DNA from: JBAYZQ01 sp041672385
GTDB taxonomy: Bacteria; Spirochaetota; Spirochaetia; Sphaerochaetales; Sphaerochaetaceae
DNA: 13,112 bases
Reading direction: 5' to 3'
Assembly (NCBI GenBank): GCA_041672385.1
Contig: JBAYZQ010000047.1
Span: 1 to 13,112, forward strand
Shown here: in pieces, positions 7,108 to 13,112 of the stretch
Numbering within the stretch: the first letter of the stretch is position 1
How the letters are laid out: the number at the start of each line of letters is the position of its first letter
Program-made: the position numbers and the translations under genes
The notes under the pieces: model-generated
Databases searched by the model: none
Seen by the model: only the letters and a program-made list of their open reading frames with translations
Told to the model about the DNA's origin: nothing

Positions 7108-9389
7108 TTAGAGCTCTCCTTTTTTGCCAATAGTTTTCCAGAGTCAGGAATAATGTAATTCTCATTGAAAATCTTAATTTTACCAATTAAGTTTTTAGAT
7201 TCTCCGTTCAACCTGACTTCAACAGAGTCTTTTTTTATTTTAAGAAAGAGTCTTTGCCCCAAATACTCAAAATTCATTTTAACACACTCAATTTGGTTTG
7301 GAAACCTTGGATTTATTTTTAATGTTTGCGTTATATTATCAATTGAAATTCCACAAAAACCAAAAATAACAGTATCTAGGGCTCCTCCTGCATTTGCTAT
7401 ATGGATACCTTGTTCGGCTTCATTTTCCTCTTTATTCAAATCTAATAGAATTGCTTTTTCAAAGAAATTATAAGCGATATCCTTTTTGTCGGCTAACAAA
7501 GCAGCTTGAGAATGAATTGCATAGGATAAAGAAGAATCGTGGCTAGTTATTTTCTCATAATATTCATAATTGACTACAAAATCCTTTTTAGAAAAATTTT
7601 CTTGAAACATAACCATATGGGCTAAAACATCAGCTTGTTTAAGGATTTTTGTTCTATAAAGTTTGTCTAAAGAAATCTTTTTGCCAATATTTCTTTCAAT
7701 TTTCCCATTATAGTTTATAAAATTATCAAATTCATCACATTGTTGAATTACTCCATTTACTACATTCCCTTCTTTTATCATTAATCCTTTTGCAGAGAGA
7801 TTCATAGTTTTTTCTAAATCAGTATTTAGGTTTTTTAATAAAGTTGAAAATCTATTTTTGTCTTTATCTAAAAGCTTTTCAGACGCTATAGAAATTAAAC
7901 TGAACGTAAACCTTGCTATTTCGTTTGTATAAAAATTATTAGAGGAGAAAAGTGTGTATTCATCTGGACCCATAACTCCAAGAAATCCATAACTTCCATC
8001 TTTTAGTTTATCCATCCTACTTTCAAAATATTTAGCACATTCTAAGAGGACCTCAAAGCCATAATTAAAGAGGAAATCATAATCTTTAGTATTTTTGAAA
8101 TAATACCATACTGAGTAAGCGACATCACCTGTAATATGTATTTCATTATCAGCATACTGCCAATTGGGACATCCTTCATTTCCATAAATATCAGATTCCC
8201 AAGGGAATTTTGAACCTTTGCAGCCATATTTTAATGCATTTTGTTTTGCTCCAGCTAAAGTTCGGTAACGGAATAATACAAGTTTTTTTGCTCTTTCAGA
8301 ATCTGTAACTGAAAAAAATGGAACTATATAAACATCTGTATCCCAAAAATATCTTCCAAAATAAGCGTCTCCTGCAAAACCCTTAGGACAAATTGTAATT
8401 CTATCGTCAAATTTATTTTGACTTCTTAATAAATGGTATATAGAAAAATTTAAACCTTCCTGTATCCTAGGGTCTTTTGTTTCTATTATAATTCCACATT
8501 GTTCATCTTCTTTTTTCCATATAGAATTAGAAAGAAATAGTTGTTTTTCATATCCTCCTTCAAGGGCTTGATTTAAAGTTTGAGGATTTCTTAGTTCTGG
8601 ATTATCTTCACTTGTAGTAATAAAAGCCGCTTTTTCGAAATTAAAGCTTTGATTTTCTTTTAATTCAAATTCTGAAACTTTAAGTATTTCGGAAGTAGGC
8701 ATTTCTATTCTACTTGAAAGAGTTTTATCCATTTTAAAATTAAGTCTGGTTTCTACTGATATTCCACTTATTGTAAGAACTTTGCAAAAAAGTCCATTTT
8801 CATCATGACTTCTTTGACACTCTTCAAAATGATTGAAGCCATTTGTTCTTACATTGGCTGAAATGCCATTTTTTATTATAATCTTAGCATCATTTTTTAA
8901 GCATCTTATTGAAATTTTTTCCATGGAAAGATGACTATTGGCTTTGGAAATAAATCGAGAAAAGTTAATTTCAACCTCAATTTTACGAACTTTCCAAACA
9001 GTAGCTCTCTTAAGTTCTCCTGTTTTAAGATTTAATGAACGTTGATATGAAATAATCATTTTTGGATTTAATTCTAGTAACACCCCATTTACTTGACAAT
9101 TGAATCCCCAAAAAACAGGAAGATTTACCATGACTCGGTTAAGTAGAGGATGAATGTCAGTGACAATTGGAATATAAAATCCGGGATAGTAATTATTTGA
9201 AGGAAATTCTTCAGCTGTAACATTTCCTGGCTTCCTTAGATACTCAAAGGCTTGAGGTTTTTCAATTAGTTCTTCCTCAAGATTTCCCCTAGTGTGCATA
9301 TATCCATTTCCTTGGGCGAATTTACCTTCCCAAGCCAATTCCTGTCGAATTTGGTATTCTTTTTCAATTAGAAAATTAGCATTGTTCAT
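7104..9389 (-). CDS. GH65 family glycoside phosphorylase, alpha-glucoside specificity unknown
   Basis: Inverting phosphorylase of GH65, the family of maltose, trehalose, kojibiose and nigerose phosphorylases, expected to release beta-glucose 1-phosphate. The ORF opens at ATG 9404 (766 residues). I prefer ATG 9389 (761 residues), which has GGGGGA upstream, while 9404 has no ribosome site. In 766-residue numbering: N-terminal beta domain, then an (alpha/alpha)6 catalytic domain with 'FWDTD' (353-357), 'GPDEY' with the likely general acid E482 (close to E487 of maltose phosphorylase), 'KQADV' (589-593), 'DSSLS' (623-627) and 'GIHIANAGG' with H668. The last two fit the phosphate-binding Ser/His set, so a phosphorylase is more likely than a hydrolase. 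No signal peptide. It overlaps the upstream GH127-type gene end by 14 bases (29 with the longer start) and the LacI gene by 4. Beta-phosphoglucomutase downstream supports the reaction. Confidence 0.88.
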   Translation of the reverse strand: MNNANFLIEKEYQIRQELAWEGKFAQGNGYMHTRGNLEEELIEKPQAFEYLRKPGNVTAEEFPSNNYYPGFYIPIVTDIHPLLNRVMVNLPVFWGFNCQVNGVLLELNPKMIISYQRSLNLKTGELKRATVWKVRKIEVEINFSRFISKANSHLSMEKISIRCLKNDAKIIIKNGISANVRTNGFNHFEECQRSHDENGLFCKVLTISGISVETRLNFKMDKTLSSRIEMPTSEILKVSEFELKENQSFNFEKAAFITTSEDNPELRNPQTLNQALEGGYEKQLFLSNSIWKKEDEQCGIIIETKDPRIQEGLNFSIYHLLRSQNKFDDRITICPKGFAGDAYFGRYFWDTDVYIVPFFSVTDSERAKKLVLFRYRTLAGAKQNALKYGCKGSKFPWESDIYGNEGCPNWQYADNEIHITGDVAYSVWYYFKNTKDYDFLFNYGFEVLLECAKYFESRMDKLKDGSYGFLGVMGPDEYTLFSSNNFYTNEIARFTFSLISIASEKLLDKDKNRFSTLLKNLNTDLEKTMNLSAKGLMIKEGNVVNGVIQQCDEFDNFINYNGKIERNIGKKISLDKLYRTKILKQADVLAHMVMFQENFSKKDFVVNYEYYEKITSHDSSLSYAIHSQAALLADKKDIAYNFFEKAILLDLNKEENEAEQGIHIANAGGALDTVIFGFCGISIDNITQTLKINPRFPNQIECVKMNFEYLGQRLFLKIKKDSVEVRLNGESKNLIGKIKIFNENYIIPDSGKLLAKKESSK

Positions 9390-10581
9390 TTTTAATTCCC
9401 CCATCGATGGGCATTTCTGTAAGTCTCAAATTTGTACAACCATAAGGAATAAAAACAACTTTAAGAACTTTTCCATCGGGCTTTGCTTTGTTATATTTTT
9501 TTATGAAACCATTTGCAAAATCCCAGTCAGCTTCACGAACTTTAACTTTTAATTCTAATGGAGGATTTTCAGGAGAGAATATATATTTTCCAAATTCATG
9601 GTGGATTTCTTCTATGGTTTTAGCGCTATCAGAAACAAAGGAATATTTCCATTCTGAAGCGGGATATAATTCCCAGTTAGTATCTCTTATATTTTCTGTT
9701 GTTCTTCTAAGAACTTCTTTAGCTTCTTTTTGTTGTTCTTTAATCCTAAGTGAATAAACCAAAGGTCCCTTAACTAGGGCATAATTTTCTTTTTCGTTAT
9801 TTTCTAACTTAAAATTGGAATAGAATTTTATTTGTATAGAGTCATTTTTTACCCAAGGTTCGTTCATTTCGAAATAACCTCCCTTATCACAATTAAAGAC
9901 TTTACCTTTGAATTTTATTTCAGCTTTACTACACCATCCTGGGATTCTTAATTTTAATGGTCTTTTTCTTCCTTCAAGATTTTCTTTTACTTGTATTTCT
10001 GCACTTTCTATAAAAGGATAAGATCCTGAAATTTCAATCTTGAAGTCCTTATTATTTACTAGAAGAGGAACATAAGAATTTATTACCAACCCATCTGAAT
10101 AACCCATTACTGCAGAGGCTGCAAATTTAGGCCACCCTTGGTGCATATTGGCTGTACAACAACCAAAGTTTGGTTCTAAACCGAAAAGATGAGATTCAGA
10201 ACTATTTGTTTTAAAAGGGAACTCTTTTTGGAGACTACATTCCACTTGATTTACCATTTGGTCATATTGATGAGCCCACATATCAGGTAAAAAAGTTGCA
10301 GGTAATGCGTTAAATGTTATTCTTTCAAGGCGGTCTGAATAGATAGGGTCTCCTGTTATGGCTGTAAGCCACTCAAGTGAGTACATATACTCTACGACAC
10401 TACAAAGTTCAGTTCCTTGGTTTGGGTCTTTTCCCGCAAGGCATTCATCTCCTGTGAACATTCCTGTAATACTTCCATGATATTCATCTAAGAGTTTTAT
10501 CATTTTTAATGGGGCTTCTTTATCTTTAACGTTTTTTGAGAATCTACTCCAAATTCCTGAACCTTTTATTGCCATAGCAAT
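9376..10581 (-). pseudogene. Truncated GH127-type (DUF1680) glycosidase, C-terminal about 400 residues
   Basis: C-terminal part of a GH127-type protein; the family includes beta-L-arabinofuranosidases with a Zn-bound cysteine nucleophile. In chimera numbering: 'YHGSITGMFTGDE' (206-218), 'GTELCSVVEYMYSLEWL' (228-244), 'ERITFNALPATF' (258-269), 'WAHQYDQMVNQVECS' (274-288) and 'FGCCTANMHQGWPKF' (311-325). E230, C232, C313 and C314 match the spacing logic of the Zn site known from HypBA1, with C313 as the nucleophile equivalent; E218 is a candidate acid/base. Beta-rich C-terminal domains follow from about 335. Relatives of this subgroup are roughly 650-800 residues, so the N-terminal part of the (alpha/alpha)6 barrel is lost. 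Substrate specificity of this subgroup is not certain. Its end overlaps the GH65 gene, which fits one operon. Confidence 0.84.
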
Positions 10582-11097
10582 CATTGCCCTTTGTCTCATT
10601 CCACCTGAAAATTGATGTGGATATTGATTTGCTCTTTTTTCGGGGTCGCTTATTCCTACATAGCGAAGAAGGTCAACTACTTGATTAAAAGCTTCTTTTT
10701 TGGAATATTTTCCATGTGCCCTAATGGCTTCTGAAATTTGACGATTTATAGAGTATACAGGATTTAAAGAAGTCATTGGTTCTTGGAAAATCATTCCAAT
10801 TTCTCCTGTTCTTATTGATTGCATTTCTTTTCCTGTGGGATCAAGGCTACTTATAATGAATTTTTTTCCTTCGGGATTGGTAAAAATAATTTCTCCATCA
10901 GTAGAAGCTTTATTAGGAAGCATGTTCATTATGGCTGTAGCTGTAATACTTTTTCCACATCCAGATTCTCCAACAAGACCTACAGTTTCTCCCTCATTTA
11001 TATTAAAGCAGACGTCCTGAATGGCAGGATACTTTATCTGTCTCTTTGAAAAATAAAGGTTTAAGTTCTTTACTGATAGTATTTCTTTTTTTTGCAT
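9376..11097 (-). CDS. Chimeric ORF: OppD/DppD ATPase N-terminal half fused in frame to GH127-type C-terminal part
   Basis: An uninterrupted 573-residue frame made of two unrelated proteins. Residues 1-177 are the start of a peptide/oligosaccharide ABC ATPase; from about residue 173 to the end it reads as a GH127-type glycosidase. The switch comes directly after the ABC signature motif, where Walker B should follow, and the glycosidase lacks its N-terminal few hundred residues. The join lies at 10567-10581, encoding I-A-M-A-I, which suits both families. The product should not work as an ATPase and probably not as a glycosidase, because both folds are cut. The 3' end overlaps the GH65 gene, so the GH127 part belongs to the sugar operon. 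The 5' end has its own promoter and ribosome site (AAGGGA) and belongs to an opp/dpp-type locus. It is a real rearrangement or an assembly join; I cannot tell which from sequence. Confidence 0.85.
   Translation of the reverse strand: MQKKEILSVKNLNLYFSKRQIKYPAIQDVCFNINEGETVGLVGESGCGKSITATAIMNMLPNKASTDGEIIFTNPEGKKFIISSLDPTGKEMQSIRTGEIGMIFQEPMTSLNPVYSINRQISEAIRAHGKYSKKEAFNQVVDLLRYVGISDPEKRANQYPHQFSGGMRQRAMIAMAIKGSGIWSRFSKNVKDKEAPLKMIKLLDEYHGSITGMFTGDECLAGKDPNQGTELCSVVEYMYSLEWLTAITGDPIYSDRLERITFNALPATFLPDMWAHQYDQMVNQVECSLQKEFPFKTNSSESHLFGLEPNFGCCTANMHQGWPKFAASAVMGYSDGLVINSYVPLLVNNKDFKIEISGSYPFIESAEIQVKENLEGRKRPLKLRIPGWCSKAEIKFKGKVFNCDKGGYFEMNEPWVKNDSIQIKFYSNFKLENNEKENYALVKGPLVYSLRIKEQQKEAKEVLRRTTENIRDTNWELYPASEWKYSFVSDSAKTIEEIHHEFGKYIFSPENPPLELKVKVREADWDFANGFIKKYNKAKPDGKVLKVVFIPYGCTNLRLTEMPIDGGIKNEQC
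10567..10581. other. Probable chimera breakpoint at shared I-A-M-A-I coding sequence
   Basis: The minus strand here codes for I173-A-M-A-I177. ABC ATPases of the OppD type read '(R)xMIAMA(I/L)' directly after the signature motif, and GH127 proteins of this subgroup read 'VNxAMA(I/L)K' before the part seen here, so the same roughly 15 bases fit both parents. The site also contains inverted repeat arms ATTGC (10568-10572) and GCAAT (10577-10581) around a 4-base loop. The exact breakpoint is ambiguous within this stretch. Confidence 0.7.
10567..11097 (-). pseudogene. Truncated OppD/DppD-type ABC transporter ATPase (first 177 residues)
   Basis: N-terminal half of a cytoplasmic ATPase that normally powers import of peptides or, in some anaerobes, oligosaccharides. 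Seen: 'LSVKNLNLYF' start of the ABC domain, Walker A GESGCGKS (residues 43-50), Q-loop Q105 in 'MIFQEPMTSLNPV', and the signature 'FSGGMRQR' (163-170). Missing: Walker B (normally the DEPT motif about 20 residues later), D-loop, H-switch and the C-terminal OppD extension; full proteins are about 320-340 residues. 'FQEPMTSLNP' and 'SGGMRQR' are typical of the OppD/DppD branch. No OppF, OppB or OppC is found after it, as would be expected in an intact operon. Confidence 0.87.
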
Positions 11098-11163
11098 AAT
11101 TTTCCCTTGAAAAGAAGTTTTTTCTTAATAATTTTGCACAATATATAATAGTTTAGTAAAACA

Positions 11164-11175
11164 GTTTATATAAAC
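11164..11175. promoter_or_regulatory. 12-bp perfect palindrome at the predicted transcription start
   Basis: GTTTATATAAAC reads the same on both strands and lies directly after the -10 box at 11176-11181, covering the predicted start of transcription (near 11169). That is a good place for a repressor operator. The sequence is AT-rich and lacks the central CG usual for LacI-family operators, so chance is a serious alternative. Confidence 0.25.
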
Positions 11176-11204
11176 ATTACAACACACTAGTTTATGGTTG
11201 TCAA
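11176..11204 (-). promoter_or_regulatory. Strong sigma70-type promoter upstream of the opp/GH127 chimera
   Basis: On the minus strand TTGACA (11204-11199, perfect -35) and TGTAAT (11181-11176, 5 of 6 for -10) are 17 bases apart, with an extended -10 TGT just before the -10 box. The start would be near 11169, giving a 5' leader of about 70 bases before ATG 11097. As assembled, this promoter would also drive the sugar genes downstream. Confidence 0.72.
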
Positions 11205-11299
11205 GATTTATTTTAATTTTTTTTCATTCAATCTTGCCTAAGCAAAACCTTTAAAAAAGCAGAACAACAATTGATGCATTACAAATGAAGAAATTTTAA

Positions 11300-11319
11300 A
11301 AAGCTATTGTAAAGGCTTT
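11300..11319 (-). terminator. Weak possible terminator after the oxidoreductase beta-subunit gene
   Basis: AAAGC (11300-11304) and GCTTT (11315-11319) can form a 5-bp stem with a 10-base loop just after the stop codon at 11328, followed on the minus strand by TTAAAA. The stem is short and the T tract poor, so this is only a candidate. The rest of the 230-base spacer (11098-11327) holds the promoter and palindrome listed separately and nothing else I can support. Confidence 0.22.
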
Positions 11320-11327
11320 CTATTCTA

Positions 11328-12188
11328 CTATTTCCTTTCTTCCAATAATTTTTTAACCTTTTCTAAATCTCTTTTTCTTTCAAATAATGGAGACTTATTT
11401 GTTTTATATACAACAAGATTTTCTTCAAAAGTAGTTACTCTTTCTTTGTTCATATATAAAATACCCAATGAGAACTTTTCAGTTTCCAGTGATTTTTTAA
11501 ATGCTTCCACTTGATCATAAGGATCATATTTATCATCAAGATAGTAGCTATTATCTTTAAACCATTTAAAATTATTTATTTTATTAAATGAAACACAAGG
11601 TTGAAATATATCAACAATTGAATAGCCTTTATGCAAAATAGCTTTTTTGATTATCTCTTTTGTTTGGTCTTTATCACCACTGAAAGCTCTTGCTACAAAG
11701 GATGCTCCTAAAGATATGGCAACTGCCATAGGATTAAAGGGCTCGTTTGTAACACCGAAAAACTGTAAGCTTGTCTTCATACCTTTTGGAGTAGTAGGGG
11801 AAGCCTGTCCTTTTGTAAGCCCATAAATCATATTGTTATGAACAATGTTTGTTATATTTACATTTCTTCTTATGGTATGAAGAAAATGGTTACCACCTTC
11901 TCCATACATATCGCCTTCTCCACTTTCGGCGATAACTGTTAGTTTTGGATTAGAAGCTTTAATTGCGGTTGCAACGGGCAAAGCCCTTCCATGAAGACCG
12001 TTAAAAAAATTGGTATCTATGTATTGAGGTAGCTTTGCTGCCTGGCCAATTCCGGAGACCATGACTATATTTTTCTTTTCAAGGGAAAGCTCACTTAGTG
12101 CTGCTTTGATTATCTCCAGTATGGAGAAATTTCCACATCCAGGGCACCATGCTATATCTTGATTGGTAGTATCAAATTTATTATTCAT
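11328..12188 (-). CDS. 2-oxoacid:ferredoxin oxidoreductase, beta subunit (KorB-like)
   Basis: Thiamine-diphosphate-binding subunit of a cytoplasmic enzyme that oxidatively decarboxylates a 2-oxoacid to acyl-CoA, passing electrons to ferredoxin. 286 residues, normal length. Visible marks: 'WCPGCGN' with C15 and C18 and the distant C198 in 'FQPCVSFN', the expected cysteines of the [4Fe-4S] site; the TPP motif running from GEGD (90-93) to NN (118-119); and 'YGLTKGQASPTTP' (122-134). The usual GDGD reads GEGD here, a mild change. ATG 12188 overlaps the alpha-subunit stop by one base (TAATG), with AGGAGA upstream. The substrate (pyruvate, 2-oxoglutarate or branched-chain 2-oxoacid) is not decided by the sequence. 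A KorB-type assignment rests on size and on a separate alpha subunit. Confidence 0.92.
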   Translation of the reverse strand: MNNKFDTTNQDIAWCPGCGNFSILEIIKAALSELSLEKKNIVMVSGIGQAAKLPQYIDTNFFNGLHGRALPVATAIKASNPKLTVIAESGEGDMYGEGGNHFLHTIRRNVNITNIVHNNMIYGLTKGQASPTTPKGMKTSLQFFGVTNEPFNPMAVAISLGASFVARAFSGDKDQTKEIIKKAILHKGYSIVDIFQPCVSFNKINNFKWFKDNSYYLDDKYDPYDQVEAFKKSLETEKFSLGILYMNKERVTTFEENLVVYKTNKSPLFERKRDLEKVKKLLEERK

Positions 12189-13112
12189 TAATTATCTCCT
12201 GTTAATTTATTGATTTTTTCAATCAATTCTTCCAGATAAAAATGTATCCCATTGTATTTTAATATCTTGTTTTTTATTTCAATACCAGTAAAAATTGTTA
12301 ACAATTTAGAAAATTGAGAAGTAGCATTGTTTTCAATAATTATTATATTTTTTGCTTTCTCTAAATATGGTTTAACCTTTTCGCTGATTGGATAAACTTG
12401 AGTAAAATGAAGATATCCAATTTTATTATTATTAATTTCTGATAAAGCATCTTTTATAACATTATATGTTGAACCCCAACCAATTACCAAAGTTTCGTAA
12501 TTTTTATTTCCTATAAATACAGGTTCAATTACATCTTTTTTTATAAGGGCTAGTTTTTTAAGCCTTTTATCTGTCATTTTCACTCTTATATCTAAATCTT
12601 CTGTTAAGAGCCCATCTTCATCATGTTCATCGCTATCAACACGTACTAAACCTTCACCAAATCCAGGAATACCTCTTGGTGAAATTCCATTTTCCTTTAG
12701 AAAAAACCGTTTGTAATTTTTTTCAGTTTTAATGATTTGATTTTCAATTTTTACATCAAGATCAAGATTTTTAATATTGTAGGAAGTATCCAGAAAATAT
12801 TGATCAGTGAGAATTATTACAGGTATCTGGTATTTATCAGCAAGGTTAAATGCTTCTGCTGTAGTTTTTATAGTGCTTTCAATGGTAGAAGGGGCTAAAA
12901 TTATACGAGGAAATTCACCATGCCCTGAGTATAACGCTACCTCAAGATCACCTTGCTCTGTCCTGGTTGGAAGTCCAGTTGCAGGACCTGGTCTCTGTGC
13001 CAGATGAATGACTATTGGACTCTCAATGATTCCCGCTAAACTAATTCCTTCTCCCATGAGAGCGAATCCTCCTCCTGAGGTTGTAACTAACGCTCTTGCA
13101 CCAGCATACCAA
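12188..13112 (-). CDS. 2-oxoacid:ferredoxin oxidoreductase, alpha subunit (KorA-like), partial (N-terminus beyond window)
   Basis: Partner of the beta subunit in the same ferredoxin-linked oxidoreductase. The frame is open to the window end: residues before the internal ATG at 13057 read 'WYAGARALVTTSGGGFAL', a conserved part of KorA alpha domains, so 13057 is not the true start. Next come 'GEGISLAGIIESPIVI', 'QRPGPATGLPTRTEQGDL' and 'SGHGEFPRIILAPST', all typical of the pyrimidine-binding half of TPP-dependent KorA proteins. About 308 residues are present. Family members with a fused gamma-alpha layout are near 550-600 residues, so roughly half, including any gamma domain, is outside. The C-terminal part (about the last 100 residues) looks like the domain II transketolase C-like fold. 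The operon continues into the beta subunit with a one-base overlap. Confidence 0.91.
   Translation of the reverse strand, partial: WYAGARALVTTSGGGFALMGEGISLAGIIESPIVIHLAQRPGPATGLPTRTEQGDLEVALYSGHGEFPRIILAPSTIESTIKTTAEAFNLADKYQIPVIILTDQYFLDTSYNIKNLDLDVKIENQIIKTEKNYKRFFLKENGISPRGIPGFGEGLVRVDSDEHDEDGLLTEDLDIRVKMTDKRLKKLALIKKDVIEPVFIGNKNYETLVIGWGSTYNVIKDALSEINNNKIGYLHFTQVYPISEKVKPYLEKAKNIIIIENNATSQFSKLLTIFTGIEIKNKILKYNGIHFYLEELIEKINKLTGDN

Noticed and set aside
10819..11049. Two overlapping small plus-strand frames opposite the ATPase fragment (also 10835-11020).
   Set aside because: Both mirror the conserved Walker A region on the other strand and show no family features of their own.
9376..11097. 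Reading the 573-residue frame as a natural bifunctional ATPase-glycosidase.
   Set aside because: The ATPase stops right after its signature motif without Walker B, and the glycosidase lacks the N-terminal part of its barrel, so neither domain is complete.
12188..13057. A complete 289-residue KorA-like gene starting at ATG 13057.
   Set aside because: Conserved KorA residues continue in frame upstream of that ATG to the window edge, so it is an internal methionine of a partial gene.
1..13112. CRISPR arrays, tRNA or rRNA genes, transposases or insertion-sequence ends that could explain the junction.
   Set aside because: By eye there are no regularly spaced repeats, no tRNA-like folds between genes and no transposase-like frame; no long terminal repeats flank the chimera.

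Overview
The window is AT-rich and carries a sugar-utilisation region joined to part of a core-metabolism region. The likely source is a diderm anaerobe, and my best guess is a spirochaete of the Treponema type. Reasons: AT-rich codon use; a family 1 solute-binding protein with an ordinary signal peptide ending in 'LFANGNSE' and no credible lipobox, so a free periplasmic protein; and a ferredoxin-dependent 2-oxoacid oxidoreductase. Taxonomy is inference, since there is no rRNA gene here.

Left part (1-4336). A CUT1-type sugar ABC importer lies on the minus strand: the solute-binding protein (414-1664), then a MalF/UgpA-type permease (1-355, cut by the window edge), with a perfect 10-bp stem-loop between them. 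A YesM-like sensor kinase (start placed at 1830) and a short YesN-like response regulator run divergently on the plus strand, with TAATG stop/start coupling. This is the usual arrangement in which a two-component system controls a sugar importer.

Middle part (4392-about 10581, minus strand). Transcription order is GH127-like fragment, GH65 phosphorylase-like protein, LacI-family regulator (GTG start, GTGA overlap), GH172/DUF2961 protein and beta-phosphoglucomutase. None of the four intact proteins has a signal peptide, so breakdown appears to be cytoplasmic. An inverting GH65 phosphorylase would make beta-glucose 1-phosphate, which beta-phosphoglucomutase turns into glucose 6-phosphate. GH172 and GH127 add furanosidase-type activities. 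The 55 bases between the convergent ends at 4336 and 4392 show no convincing terminator.

Right part (about 10567-13112, minus strand). The C-terminal part of a 2-oxoacid:ferredoxin oxidoreductase alpha subunit (window edge) is followed by its beta subunit. A 230-base spacer then holds a strong sigma70-type promoter, and after it comes the first 177 residues of an OppD/DppD-type ATPase.

The most notable object is the open reading frame 9376-11097. It joins, in frame, the N-terminal half of the OppD/DppD ATPase to the C-terminal part of a GH127-type glycosidase. The join falls at a short sequence encoding I-A-M-A-I, which fits both families. It is either a microhomology-mediated deletion or translocation that put the sugar operon under the opp promoter, or an assembly artefact. 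Function should not be read from this gene before the junction is checked.
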